NCBI GenBank assembly: GCA_963676095.1
Contig: OY781040.1
Coordinates: 6,014,001-6,078,000 of the forward strand
Direction: 5' to 3'
Length of the DNA: 64,000 nt
Source of the DNA: G963676095 sp963676095
GTDB lineage: Bacteria > Bacteroidota > Bacteroidia > Bacteroidales > Prolixibacteraceae
The notes beneath the pieces are model-generated. The model was given only the letters and a program-made list of their open reading frames with translations. It made no database searches and had not been told where the DNA came from. The translations under genes and the position numbers were made by a program. Shown here one piece after another: positions 44,370 through 52,859 of this stretch (positions within the stretch are counted from its first letter, which is position 1; each line of letters starts with the position of its first letter).

Positions 44370-44813
44370 ATGGAAGAGAAACCAGCATTACCATTAGGAA
44401 TTAAGATGCGAAGAATGGGCAGTGAGATATTACGTATTTTTAAAAAACGTATTCGCCGCCGGGTAGGTACAAAATTGACGATTGATGAATATGGATTATT
44501 ACTTTCAATCAGCCGGGAAATTGATGATGTGATTCAGAAGAACATGGCTGAAGCTATGGGTAAAGATCAGTCCGCCATATTAAAATTAACGGATTCACTG
44601 GAAAAAAAGGAATTGGTTCGGAGGGTCCAGGGAGCCAATGACAGGAGGAAGAATTATCTGATGGTTACGAAATTTGGGGAAAAGGTGCTGGCTCAGTACC
44701 TGAAAATCGAGCTGGATATAATCAATGAAATACAGAGTGAAATTCCGGAAGAAGAAATAGAAATATTTTATAGGATACTGGATAAGCTCAAGGATAAAGC
44801 GGAAACGCTGTGA
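44370..44813 (+). CDS. MarR-family regulator, first of a tandem paralogous pair
   Basis: 147 residues with a winged HTH: LTIDEYGLLLSISREIDDVI, the recognition region KDQSAILKLTDSLEKKELV, and the wing DRRKNYLMVTKFGEKVL. The dimerisation helices are at both ends. The second gene (45750-46196) shares KLTIDE-GLL, SAILxLxxSLExKELVxR and DxRKNYL patterns, so the two arose by duplication. MarR proteins usually repress efflux genes and release DNA on binding a small molecule. An RND efflux operon lies downstream, making it the probable target. Confidence 0.9.
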   Translation: MEEKPALPLGIKMRRMGSEILRIFKKRIRRRVGTKLTIDEYGLLLSISREIDDVIQKNMAEAMGKDQSAILKLTDSLEKKELVRRVQGANDRRKNYLMVTKFGEKVLAQYLKIELDIINEIQSEIPEEEIEIFYRILDKLKDKAETL

Positions 44814-45680
44814 TTTTATGCAGTTTTTGTATAAGACTCCCTCAGTATGTCTGGCATACACCCCATAAACGAATAACTTGAAAAACAAGTTGCAACGGGA
44901 CCCGAGAACCGGTTAACAACAGGAACAATAAAAACAACAAGTTACATATAAGTTTGTCTGCTATCTTCCAGTTGATACTTTCCAAAAACTTTATTGTTTT
45001 GTGGTGCTGATTTCGGATCACTACATATTTCTGAGGGGTATCCTTAGTTTAAGCATAAATTTAGTGAGACGAAAAAGGAAGGAATAAGAATCTGTCACTC
45101 CATTCAATGTTGCCCTGAAAGCCTTTAGTTTTGCATTGAAAGATTATGCAGAAGCATTCGTTGATCGGTTATCGAACAAGTTTGGGAACGACAGGACAGA
45201 CCATCCCGGAATCCGTCAATACTCCGTCGCGAAAGCAGAACAGAGCAGAGCTGGGGCCGTCAAAACGCCCGGGTGAGGGTTCGTTTTGACAAGATTTTTG
45301 CTTCCTTTTCATCGAATGGAAAAGGAAGAGCCTGTCCGGCTCAAGGACAGAAATTATAAAAAACGTGGTTGTTTGTGCTTAAAAAGAATCCTCATTCAGT
45401 AAGCGGGACCTGATTGCCTAAATCAGAAAGGCCATCGGAATTTTGATTAAACGGGTATTCTGCCCGACAGGCAACGATAATCGTATCTTTTTCTCCACCT
45501 GTTTTTGTCTCGTCTAAAAAACACAAATCTCTATCTTTTTTGATTCCCCACAACTTTTTAAAGTGATCCCTGATTTAGTACCATATCGTGGAAATATGCC
45601 GTTGCAGCATAATTTTTTCAGGTTTTGTATGCATCTCTGCAAAAAGAATGTGCATAGATTATCTTAATGTGAAGTATAAT
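44814..45680. other. Long gap between the two marR-like genes
   Basis: About 870 bp with no gene I can support. A short piece of the CAACAGGAACAATAAAAAC repeat block is at about 44918-44936. A start-less open frame of about 62 codons (about 45093-45277) has some coding look and may be a relic. Two hairpins lie at 45301-45350. The remainder is unstructured and AT-moderate. The content suggests decayed DNA, possibly from a past insertion. Confidence 0.4.
45301..45350. other. Two adjacent hairpins
   Basis: CTTCCTTTTC (45301-45310) pairs perfectly with GAAAAGGAAG (45319-45328) across an 8-nt loop. CTGTCC (45332-45337) pairs with GGACAG (45345-45350). No T-tract follows, so neither is a standard terminator. 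Confidence 0.6.
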
Positions 45681-45698
45681 TATTTATAAAAATAATAA

Positions 45699-45711
45699 TT
45701 GAATATATCAA
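45699..45711. promoter_or_regulatory. Candidate MarR operator TTGA-N5-TCAA upstream of second marR-like gene
   Basis: TTGAATATATCAA, a 13-bp palindrome 38 bp before the start codon. The same half-sites and spacing occur before the efflux operon (46214-46226), and a half-site occurs before the first marR-like gene. Confidence 0.45.
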
Positions 45712-45749
45712 CTTATTATTCTATTATTGCACCATTAAATTTTAAAATA

Positions 45750-46196
45750 ATGAAAGGAATAGAAGAACTACCTCCAGGTATGATCAACATGGAACGAATG
45801 AAACATGAAGTATTCCGGGTACTTAAAAAGCGGATAGACAGACAGGCATATCCAAAACTTACAATTGATGAATTTGGATTGCTTAGCACGTTAGGTATGG
45901 CACAGGACCCGGTGATCCAAAAGAGAGTGGCAGAAATTCTGAGGAAGGATAAATCAGCTATCCTGAGGCTGGTTAACTCGCTGGAACAAAAAGAACTGGT
46001 CAAGCGTGCCGTGAAGGTGGATGATAAACGGAAAAATTACTTGGTTATTACACCGCCGGGTGAAAAAGTCCTGGAACAATACAGGAAAATAGAAATTAGT
46101 CTGACGCGGGAACTTGAGCAGGGTATTAACGAATCGGATGTCGGTATTTTTTATAAAGTGATCGGTCAGTTAAAAGCAAATGCAGAGAAGTTGTAA
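45750..46196 (+). CDS. MarR-family regulator, second of the pair
   Basis: 148 residues from ATG 45750; a longer frame from a TTG at 45699 would cover the operator-like palindrome. Winged HTH: LTIDEFGLLSTLGMAQDPVI, KDKSAILRLVNSLEQKELVK and the wing DKRKNYLVITPPGEKVL. It lies 80 bp upstream of the RND adaptor in the same direction, so it may be co-transcribed with, and repress, its own operon. It is paralogous to the gene at 44370-44813. The effector is unknown, with drugs, bile-like compounds or phenolics being typical for the family. Confidence 0.9.
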   Translation: MKGIEELPPGMINMERMKHEVFRVLKKRIDRQAYPKLTIDEFGLLSTLGMAQDPVIQKRVAEILRKDKSAILRLVNSLEQKELVKRAVKVDDKRKNYLVITPPGEKVLEQYRKIEISLTRELEQGINESDVGIFYKVIGQLKANAEKL

Positions 46197-46213
46197 TTTT
46201 TTTACCTAAATAG

Positions 46214-46226
46214 TTGATATTGTCAA
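46214..46226. promoter_or_regulatory. Candidate MarR operator TTGA-N5-TCAA upstream of the RND operon
   Basis: TTGATATTGTCAA, the same architecture as at 45699-45711, 51 bp before the adaptor start. It sits inside a wider inverted repeat TAGTTGA (46211-46217) with TCAACTA (46251-46257). Confidence 0.45.
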
Positions 46227-46276
46227 TCATTATATAAATAAAATAGTTATTCAACTAGAAACAAATCTACGTGTAC

Positions 46277-47458
46277 ATGAATGCAAAATTTCGTTTAAAA
46301 GTGACAAGGGGTGTTTTTGCCCTTATCTTTCTTTCCTCATGTTCCGGGAATAGCAATGAACCAGGAACGAGCGGTCAGATAAAAGAATATGCTGTTGCAG
46401 AGATAAGACCGGATTCGGTAACCCTTTATAAGGGATATCCCACAACGATGCAAGGGATTCAGACAGTTGAGATTCGTCCCCGGATAGCCGGATATATAGA
46501 AAAGATCATGGTCGATGAGGGAGCTCAGGTAAACAGGGGGCAGACTCTTTTTATCCTGAATGATCAGGACCTAAGGGCTACTTTTCGTTCAGCAGAGGCA
46601 CAGGTAAAGGTGGCAGAAGCTGCTGTTTCGACTGCAAGGATCAACCTGAACAAGACGAAACCTCTTGTCGAAAAGAACATTATCAGTCAGTTTGACTTGC
46701 AATCGTCCGAGGCATCTCTTGAGTCAGCCGAAGCCCAGTTGGCCCAGGCGAGGGCCAATTTGTCCAACGCGAAGGCCAATCTTGATTATGCAGTCATTTC
46801 AAGCCCCACAGACGGGACAATCGGCACTTTTCCCTATCGTGTCGGCAGCCTGGTGAGCAGTTCCATCGTGGAACCTTTAACGTCCATTTCCAATACCAGC
46901 GTAATGTATGCCTATTTTTCAATGAATGAAAAGGATTTTCTGGCTTTGTCAAAAGGCCTGGAAGGAAAAAATATGCAGGATAAACTGTCGCATATGCCTA
47001 ACGTTGGCCTGATCCTGGCGGATAATACCCCCTATGGATACCCCGGGAAAATAGAAACAGCCAGCGGGTTGGTTGATGAACAGACCGGCGCTGTTAATAT
47101 GCGGGCCACTTTTTCTAACCCGGAAAGACTATTACAAAGCGGAAGCAGCGGCATAGTCAGCATTCCGCAACACTATGATTCGGCCATTCTGATCCCCCAG
47201 AATGCATCTTATGAAATGCAGGGAAAGCATTTTGTTTATGTTGTCGGGGAGGGGAACAAAGTAAAAAATACAGAAATTGAGGTGCTGTCGGGTGACCTGA
47301 AAAATACTTACGTCGTCACCGGCGGCTTGAAGACGGGCGACCAGGTAGTTGTAGAGGGAGTAAACTCCCTGCGAAATGATACGCCTATCAAACCGAGATT
47401 CGTCAACATCAAAGATCTGATCGAGATCAGGTCCACGGGGGACCAGGTTAAAAATTAA
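46277..47458 (+). CDS. RND efflux periplasmic adaptor (membrane fusion lipoprotein)
   Basis: 393 residues from ATG 46277; a GTG two codons upstream is also in frame. Lipobox LSSC with Cys22, then a Ser/Asn-rich linker. The barrel-sandwich (lipoyl) halves are IRPRIAGYIEKIMVDEGAQV and ANLDYAVISSPTDGTIG, with an alpha-hairpin between them (about 95-160). The beta-barrel and membrane-proximal domains follow, ending with LKTGDQVVVEGVNSL. It links the inner-membrane pump to the TolC-like channel. It is the first gene of the adaptor-pump-channel operon. Confidence 0.94.
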   Translation: MNAKFRLKVTRGVFALIFLSSCSGNSNEPGTSGQIKEYAVAEIRPDSVTLYKGYPTTMQGIQTVEIRPRIAGYIEKIMVDEGAQVNRGQTLFILNDQDLRATFRSAEAQVKVAEAAVSTARINLNKTKPLVEKNIISQFDLQSSEASLESAEAQLAQARANLSNAKANLDYAVISSPTDGTIGTFPYRVGSLVSSSIVEPLTSISNTSVMYAYFSMNEKDFLALSKGLEGKNMQDKLSHMPNVGLILADNTPYGYPGKIETASGLVDEQTGAVNMRATFSNPERLLQSGSSGIVSIPQHYDSAILIPQNASYEMQGKHFVYVVGEGNKVKNTEIEVLSGDLKNTYVVTGGLKTGDQVVVEGVNSLRNDTPIKPRFVNIKDLIEIRSTGDQVKN

Positions 47459-47472
47459 ATTCATAAGCAACT

Positions 47473-50400
47473 ATGTTCAGAAAATTTATAGAAAGGCCGA
47501 TCCTTTCATCGGTCATATCCATTATTATTGTCATTCTTGGCGTGCTGGGGTTGGTTAGCCTCCCCATTGAACAATATCCGGATATTGCACCGCCCACGGT
47601 ACAGGTAAGTGCTACCTATACCGGGGCAAATGCTGAAACTGTACTGAAGAGCGTGGTTATACCCATCGAAGAGCAGATCAACGGGGTAGAGGACATGACC
47701 TACATGACTTCCACTTCCAGTAATGACGGGAGTGCGACGATCGATGTCTATTTCAAAACAGGGACAGATCCGGATATGGCGGCGGTGAATGTGCAGAACA
47801 GGGTAGCCCTGGCCAACAGTCAATTGCCTTCCGAGGTAACCCGCTACGGGGTAAGTACCAAGAAAAGTCAGACGAGTATTCTATTTGTTTTTTCATTGTA
47901 CAGTGAAAACGGAGAATATGACGAAACGTTCGTCACCAACTATGCGAAGATCAATGTCGTTCCTCAGATTAAGCGTGTAAACGGCGTTGGTGAAGCCATG
48001 GTTTTTGGGGCAAAGGATTACTCCATGCGTATCTGGTTGAAACCGGACGTGATGGCCGCCTATAAGCTGGTCCCTTCAGATATCACGGCAGCCCTGGAAG
48101 ACCAGAACCTGGAAGCAGCCCCGGGCCGTTTTGGTCAGATGAATAACCAGAGTTACGAATATATGCTGAAATACAAGGGACGCCTGGAAAAGCCTTCTGA
48201 ATTTGAAAATATTGTCATTAAAGCTGACGCAGATGGAAATGTTTTACGGCTGAAAGATGTAGCCCGGGTAGAACTGGATGCCTTGGATTATAGTACCAGC
48301 GGTTCAGCTATGGGACAGCCAAGCATTACTGTCGCTGTGTTCCAGTCGGCCGGATCGAATGCCCGTGATGTGATCAATAACTGTAAAGATGCATTGAAGG
48401 AAGCCTCCCGCTCCTTTCCGGCAGGGATGAAATATGCAGTATTGATGGATTCCAACGAATTTCTGGATGCATCCATTAATAAAGTTGAGCATACCCTTCT
48501 GGAAGCTTTTATCCTGGTGTTTATCGTTGTTTTCATTTTCCTGCAGAATTTCCGGACCACGCTGATCCCGCTCCTTTCGGTGCCGGTATCCATCGTGGGG
48601 ACGTTCTTTTTTCTGAATCTTTTCGGGTTGACCATAAACATGCTTACCCTGTTTGCCCTGGTTCTGGCCATCGGGATTGTGGTTGACGATGCGATAGTTG
48701 TGGTAGAGGCGGTCCATGCCAAGCTTGAGCAGGGGGCGAAAACGGCCAAATCGGCCTCTATTTCGGCAATGAGCGAGATTTCGGGGGCAATTGTTTCGAT
48801 TACGCTGGTTATGGCGGCCGTGTTCATCCCCGTAACCTTTATCACGGGATCTTCCGGGGTATTTTACAAGAATTTCGGGATCACACTGGCTATATCTATT
48901 GTTATTTCTGCAGTCAATGCGTTGACTTTAAGTCCGGCGCTTTGCGCGATCTTCCTGAAACCGCTCAATGAAGAGAATGAAAATCAAAAGAAAGGGATCC
49001 TGCAGCGTTTCTACGGTTATTTTAATATCGCCTTTGGAGCCATGACCCAAAAATACAGGAAAGTGACAGGTTTTTTAGTAAACCGTAAAATGCTGACAGT
49101 AGGAGTTATCGCCGTTTTTGCAGTAATCCTTGTCCTGCTAATGAAAACTACTCCTACCGGATTTATCCCGGATGAAGATGCCGGAAAACTAATGGTCGAC
49201 ATTTCCATGCCTCCTGCTACCTCCATGGAAAAAACCCGGGAAGTAACGAAAGAAGTCGCTCAGATCCTGGCCAATACGCCGGAAATAAAACTCAGGACTA
49301 CGATTACCGGTTATTCGCTGATCAGCGGAGCGGGAAGTTCGTACGGAACGGTAATGTGTGCCCTCCAGCCATTTGAAAAAAGGAAGGGAGAGGGACAGGA
49401 TCTGACCAGCGTGATCAACAAGCTGCGGCAGAAAACCGCCGGGCTTAAAGATGTGAACATTATTTTCATGCAACCCCCTATGGTTGCCGGTTTTGGTCTC
49501 ACCGGCGGGTTTGAGATGAAATTGCAGGATAAAACCGGTGGTGATATCAAGAAATTTGAACAGATCGGGAATCAGTTTCTCGCCCGGCTGAACCAACGTC
49601 CGGAGATTATGTATGCCTATACTTCATTCAGCACCCGGTTCCCTCAATACCAGATCGATGTTAACGCAGCCCGGTGCGCACAATCCGGCATCAGCGTCAG
49701 CACGATATTGTCCGCACTCCAGGGATATATTGGGGGATACTACGCTTCTGATTTCAACCGTTTCGGGAAGCAGTACAAGGTAATGCTCCAGGCTTCGCCG
49801 AAGTACCGCGGAAATCCGGAAGACCTGAGCCAGATGTTTGTCAGGACGGGTACCGGTGAAATGGCCCCCATATCTGAATTCATGACATTAACTAGGGTAT
49901 ACGGACCGGAAGCGATGACCCGTTTTAACCTGTATACTTCCATTGAAGTCACAGGAGCACAAAAGCCGGGTTACAGTACGGGGGATGCCATTAATGCTAT
50001 ACGGGAAGTTGCAAGCCAGACGCTGCCAATGGGATACGGATATGAGTTCTCGGGACTGACAAGGGAAGAGGTCACTGCCGGGAGCCAGTTTGTCTATATT
50101 ATCCTCCTGTGCGTGATCTTTGTCTATTTTCTGCTGGCGGCCCAGTATGAAAGTTTTCTCATGCCGTTAGCGATCCTGTTCTCCCTGCCCGTTGGTATTG
50201 CCGGCTCCTTTATTTTTGCTCGTTTAATAGGCGTTTCCAACAATATTTACTTCCAGATCTCACTGATAATGCTGATTGGCTTGCTCGCCAAGAATGCAAT
50301 CCTGATCGTGGAGTTCGCCTTGCAGCGAAGACGTGCGGGTATGACCATTGTCCAGTCGGCTATTGAAGGGGCTACTGCACGGTTACGTCCGATCCTGATG

Positions 50401-50622
50401 ACCTCAATTGCCTTTATTGTTGGTCTACTTCCCTTGCTTCGCGGAGGGGTTAATGCAAACGGGAACCATGCGATCGGCATTGGCGCGATTGGGGGAATGC
50501 TCGTGGGAACATTTATTGGCGTCCTGGTGATCCCGGCCATGTACAGCATCTTCCAAATTCTGCAGGAAAAAGTGAAAAAAACGGAGATTACTGAAATCTC
50601 AGATATGAATTCACTTGGATAA
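47473..50622 (+). CDS. RND multidrug efflux permease (AcrB/HAE1 family)
   Basis: 1049 residues, full AcrB size. FIERPILSSVISIIIVILGV is the typical start. The two repeated halves each have six membrane helices and a periplasmic loop. The TM4 proton-relay region reads LALVLAIGIVVDDAIVVVEA, with the conserved Asp pair. The second half ends with GLLAKNAILIVEFALQRRRA and IMLIGLL-type helix. It exports amphiphilic compounds using the proton gradient. 14 bp after the adaptor and 24 bp before the channel gene. Confidence 0.97.
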   Translation: MFRKFIERPILSSVISIIIVILGVLGLVSLPIEQYPDIAPPTVQVSATYTGANAETVLKSVVIPIEEQINGVEDMTYMTSTSSNDGSATIDVYFKTGTDPDMAAVNVQNRVALANSQLPSEVTRYGVSTKKSQTSILFVFSLYSENGEYDETFVTNYAKINVVPQIKRVNGVGEAMVFGAKDYSMRIWLKPDVMAAYKLVPSDITAALEDQNLEAAPGRFGQMNNQSYEYMLKYKGRLEKPSEFENIVIKADADGNVLRLKDVARVELDALDYSTSGSAMGQPSITVAVFQSAGSNARDVINNCKDALKEASRSFPAGMKYAVLMDSNEFLDASINKVEHTLLEAFILVFIVVFIFLQNFRTTLIPLLSVPVSIVGTFFFLNLFGLTINMLTLFALVLAIGIVVDDAIVVVEAVHAKLEQGAKTAKSASISAMSEISGAIVSITLVMAAVFIPVTFITGSSGVFYKNFGITLAISIVISAVNALTLSPALCAIFLKPLNEENENQKKGILQRFYGYFNIAFGAMTQKYRKVTGFLVNRKMLTVGVIAVFAVILVLLMKTTPTGFIPDEDAGKLMVDISMPPATSMEKTREVTKEVAQILANTPEIKLRTTITGYSLISGAGSSYGTVMCALQPFEKRKGEGQDLTSVINKLRQKTAGLKDVNIIFMQPPMVAGFGLTGGFEMKLQDKTGGDIKKFEQIGNQFLARLNQRPEIMYAYTSFSTRFPQYQIDVNAARCAQSGISVSTILSALQGYIGGYYASDFNRFGKQYKVMLQASPKYRGNPEDLSQMFVRTGTGEMAPISEFMTLTRVYGPEAMTRFNLYTSIEVTGAQKPGYSTGDAINAIREVASQTLPMGYGYEFSGLTREEVTAGSQFVYIILLCVIFVYFLLAAQYESFLMPLAILFSLPVGIAGSFIFARLIGVSNNIYFQISLIMLIGLLAKNAILIVEFALQRRRAGMTIVQSAIEGATARLRPILMTSIAFIVGLLPLLRGGVNANGNHAIGIGAIGGMLVGTFIGVLVIPAMYSIFQILQEKVKKTEITEISDMNSLG

Positions 50623-50646
50623 TGTTTTACCGGAAAATATAAAAAA

Positions 50647-52041
50647 ATGATAAAAGTTTTATTTAGAAATATCCTATTTACTGCAGGACTGGCAGCGACA
50701 CTGCTGTCCTGCAGTTCTTCCAGACATTTTCATAAGGAAGATATAAGTGCAGAGGGCCTGTACGGGGATACGGTCACAACTGATTCTGTTACCATGGCAG
50801 ATATGCCCTGGCAGGAATTGATGACTGATCCTTATCTGAAGGAACTTATCGAAGAAGGGTTGAAAAACAATCCCGACCTGAAAAGTTCGATTCAAAATGT
50901 TCTGGAAGCAGAGGCTTACCTTTCTCAAAGCAAGGCTTCCTTCTGGCCAAGCCTCTCTTTGAGTGCAGACGGTGATTATATACGGTATTCAAAATCAGTA
51001 TATCCCACTTATCCCACTTTTGCCCATGGAGAAGACCTTAAAATGTCATCGAGCTGGGAAGTCGATATCTGGGGAAAACTCAGGGGAGAAAAGCGTGCTG
51101 CATACGCCAATCTTTTATCATCGGATGCCGGGAGAAAAGCAGTGCAAACACGATTGATTTCCAATATCGCCTCATCCTATTACAGTTTGCTGGCACTTGA
51201 CCGTCAGCTTGCCATTACCAGGCAAACGGTAAAAACCGACATGGACCTTGTTGAAACCATGAAGGCCCTGAAGGATAACGGCCAGGTTACGGGTGCCGCT
51301 GTCGTTCAAAGCGAAGCTTCGCGCTATGCGGCAGAAGTAACCATCCCGGACCTGGAACAGCAAATTACGGAAATGGAAAATACCATCGACCTGCTATTGG
51401 GAAGAAACCCGGGAATTCCGGTAGAAAGAGGAACCCTGGCCGATCAGAGAATGACCGCCCTGATCAGGACAGGTGTTCCGTCCCAATTACTGGATAACCG
51501 CCCGGACGTGATGCAGGCCGAATATGCTGTTATCAGCGCCTATGAAACCACCAACAGCGCCCGTGCCTACTTTTATCCGGCACTGACTATTACCGCTTCA
51601 GGAGGATTCGAATCTGTCGATCTGTCAGATATATTAAAACCGGAAAACCTGGCGATTAACCTGGTAGGAGGATTAACCCAGCCAATTTTCAACAAGAAAG
51701 CGAATGCGACCAGGTTGAAAGTAGCCAAAGCCCAGCAGGAAGAGGCGTTATTGTCATTTCGCAGTGCATTACTGAATGCAGGCAGCGAAGTGCAGAATGC
51801 ACTCAGTTCTTACCAGACAGCTACTGAAAAAATGGAATTACGCATGAAACAGCTGGAAGCGTTGAACAAATCGGTAAGCTATACCAAGGAATTGCTTATT
51901 TACGGTTCGGCAGACTATACAGAAGTGCTTACAGCTCAGCAAAGCCTGCTGGCTGCCCAGTTAAACGATGTAGACGACCATCTGCAACAACTGAATGCGG
52001 TAGTGACCCTTTACAGGTCACTCGGCGGAGGCTGGAAGTGA
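50647..52041 (+). CDS. TolC-like outer-membrane efflux lipoprotein (NodT/OprM type)
   Basis: 464 residues. Lipobox LLSC with Cys22, then SSSRHF. The OMF repeat structure has two similar halves, each with an alpha-hairpin and strands: FWPSLSLSADGDY with SWEVDIWGKLRGEKRAAYAN in the first, and ALTITASGGFE with LVGGLTQPIFNKKANATRLK in the second. LLDNRPDVMQAEYAVISAYE is a hallmark of the family. It forms the outer-membrane exit duct. A 16-bp-stem terminator closes the operon. Confidence 0.95.
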   Translation: MIKVLFRNILFTAGLAATLLSCSSSRHFHKEDISAEGLYGDTVTTDSVTMADMPWQELMTDPYLKELIEEGLKNNPDLKSSIQNVLEAEAYLSQSKASFWPSLSLSADGDYIRYSKSVYPTYPTFAHGEDLKMSSSWEVDIWGKLRGEKRAAYANLLSSDAGRKAVQTRLISNIASSYYSLLALDRQLAITRQTVKTDMDLVETMKALKDNGQVTGAAVVQSEASRYAAEVTIPDLEQQITEMENTIDLLLGRNPGIPVERGTLADQRMTALIRTGVPSQLLDNRPDVMQAEYAVISAYETTNSARAYFYPALTITASGGFESVDLSDILKPENLAINLVGGLTQPIFNKKANATRLKVAKAQQEEALLSFRSALLNAGSEVQNALSSYQTATEKMELRMKQLEALNKSVSYTKELLIYGSADYTEVLTAQQSLLAAQLNDVDDHLQQLNAVVTLYRSLGGGWK

Positions 52042-52137
52042 ACAAAGAACACATAATCTGGTTTTATCTAGATTAAGAATTGTTCCCGGTAGCCCTTATC
52101 AATAGGGATTGGTAAAGAGTCATATCCCATTCCGGGA

Positions 52138-52179
52138 AAAATAGTATGAACACCCAATTGAGTGTTCATACTATTTTCG
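52138..52179 (+). terminator. Strong terminator of the RND operon
   Basis: AAAATAGTATGAACAC (52138-52153) pairs perfectly over 16 bp with GTGTTCATACTATTTT (52162-52177); the loop is 8 nt. The T-run is short (four T's) but the stem is very long, and A's on the left make it usable on both strands. Confidence 0.75.
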
Positions 52180-52611
52180 ATATTTATTTTATTTAAACCA
52201 GACTCAAATACAATTTTAGTTTTTTAGGCGGAATGAATAATTTAATTATATTTGGAATATTTTTTAGATAAGATGTGTTATTAGTAGACTGAAAAACGAA
52301 TTAAGTATTATAATCGGTATTAAAGTAATGAGCCGTAAAATAAGCTAAAAGAATCAATCCTTTGCGTTGAATATGATTTGTTCCATGCGTTTAGAACGCA
52401 GTTGAGAAGTATGATAGACACAAAAAGTGAAGGAATCTAGATTGAAAAAAATGAACATATGAGGAGAATTGATTATTTATAACAGGAATCGTCCGTTCCT
52501 GTTTGGCTTCTCCCTGTTAAACTAGGAGAACAAGACAGGGCCGGATCATTGGAAACAGGAAAGCAGAAACAATAAGAAACAATTACTTTTAATTGAAAAA
52601 ATCTCAAAGCC
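52180..52611. other. Gap upstream of the small winged-helix gene, with three hairpins
   Basis: No ORF. AACAGGAA (52481-52488) pairs with TTCCTGTT (52496-52503). CCCTGT (52512-52517) pairs with ACAGGG (52535-52540), enclosing a CTCC/GGAG option. A piece of the CAGAAACAATAAGAAACAAT repeat block lies at 52563-52582. The clustered hairpins could be part of a small RNA or a long leader, which is speculative. Confidence 0.4.
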
Positions 52612-52809
52612 ATGATCAAACACCAAATAGTATCACTTGCATTAAAGATCAGAAGATATCTGGATCAGAAGGGAGGAGCTTCCGTTGCCGAGATAAAGAG
52701 TCAATTTAAAGTTCGGGAGCCGGAAATTTATCTGGCATTAGGCTGGATGGCCTGTGAAAATAAAATCTATTTACGTTTTGACGGGCAGGAATTGTATGCG
52801 ATTGTTTGA
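52612..52809 (+). CDS. Small winged-helix protein (DUF2582-like)
   Basis: 65 residues. The pattern ALKIRRYLDQKGGASVAEIK then VREPEIYLALGWMACENKI and LRFDGQELYAI agrees with the DUF2582 winged-helix family (PF10771), which is short, single-domain and common in Bacteroidota. DNA or RNA binding is presumed and unproven. It lies 50 bp before the glycosyltransferase gene in the same direction and may share a transcript. Confidence 0.8.
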   Translation: MIKHQIVSLALKIRRYLDQKGGASVAEIKSQFKVREPEIYLALGWMACENKIYLRFDGQELYAIV

Positions 52810-52859
52810 TTAGTTATAGCTCCTGCCTTACTCAATTTTGATTTTTATTCTATTTCACT

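Noticed and set aside
45093..45277. Start-less open frame as a real gene between the marR paralogues
   Set aside because: No ATG/GTG/TTG start, preceded by an in-frame stop, no recognised domain; kept only as a possible relic.
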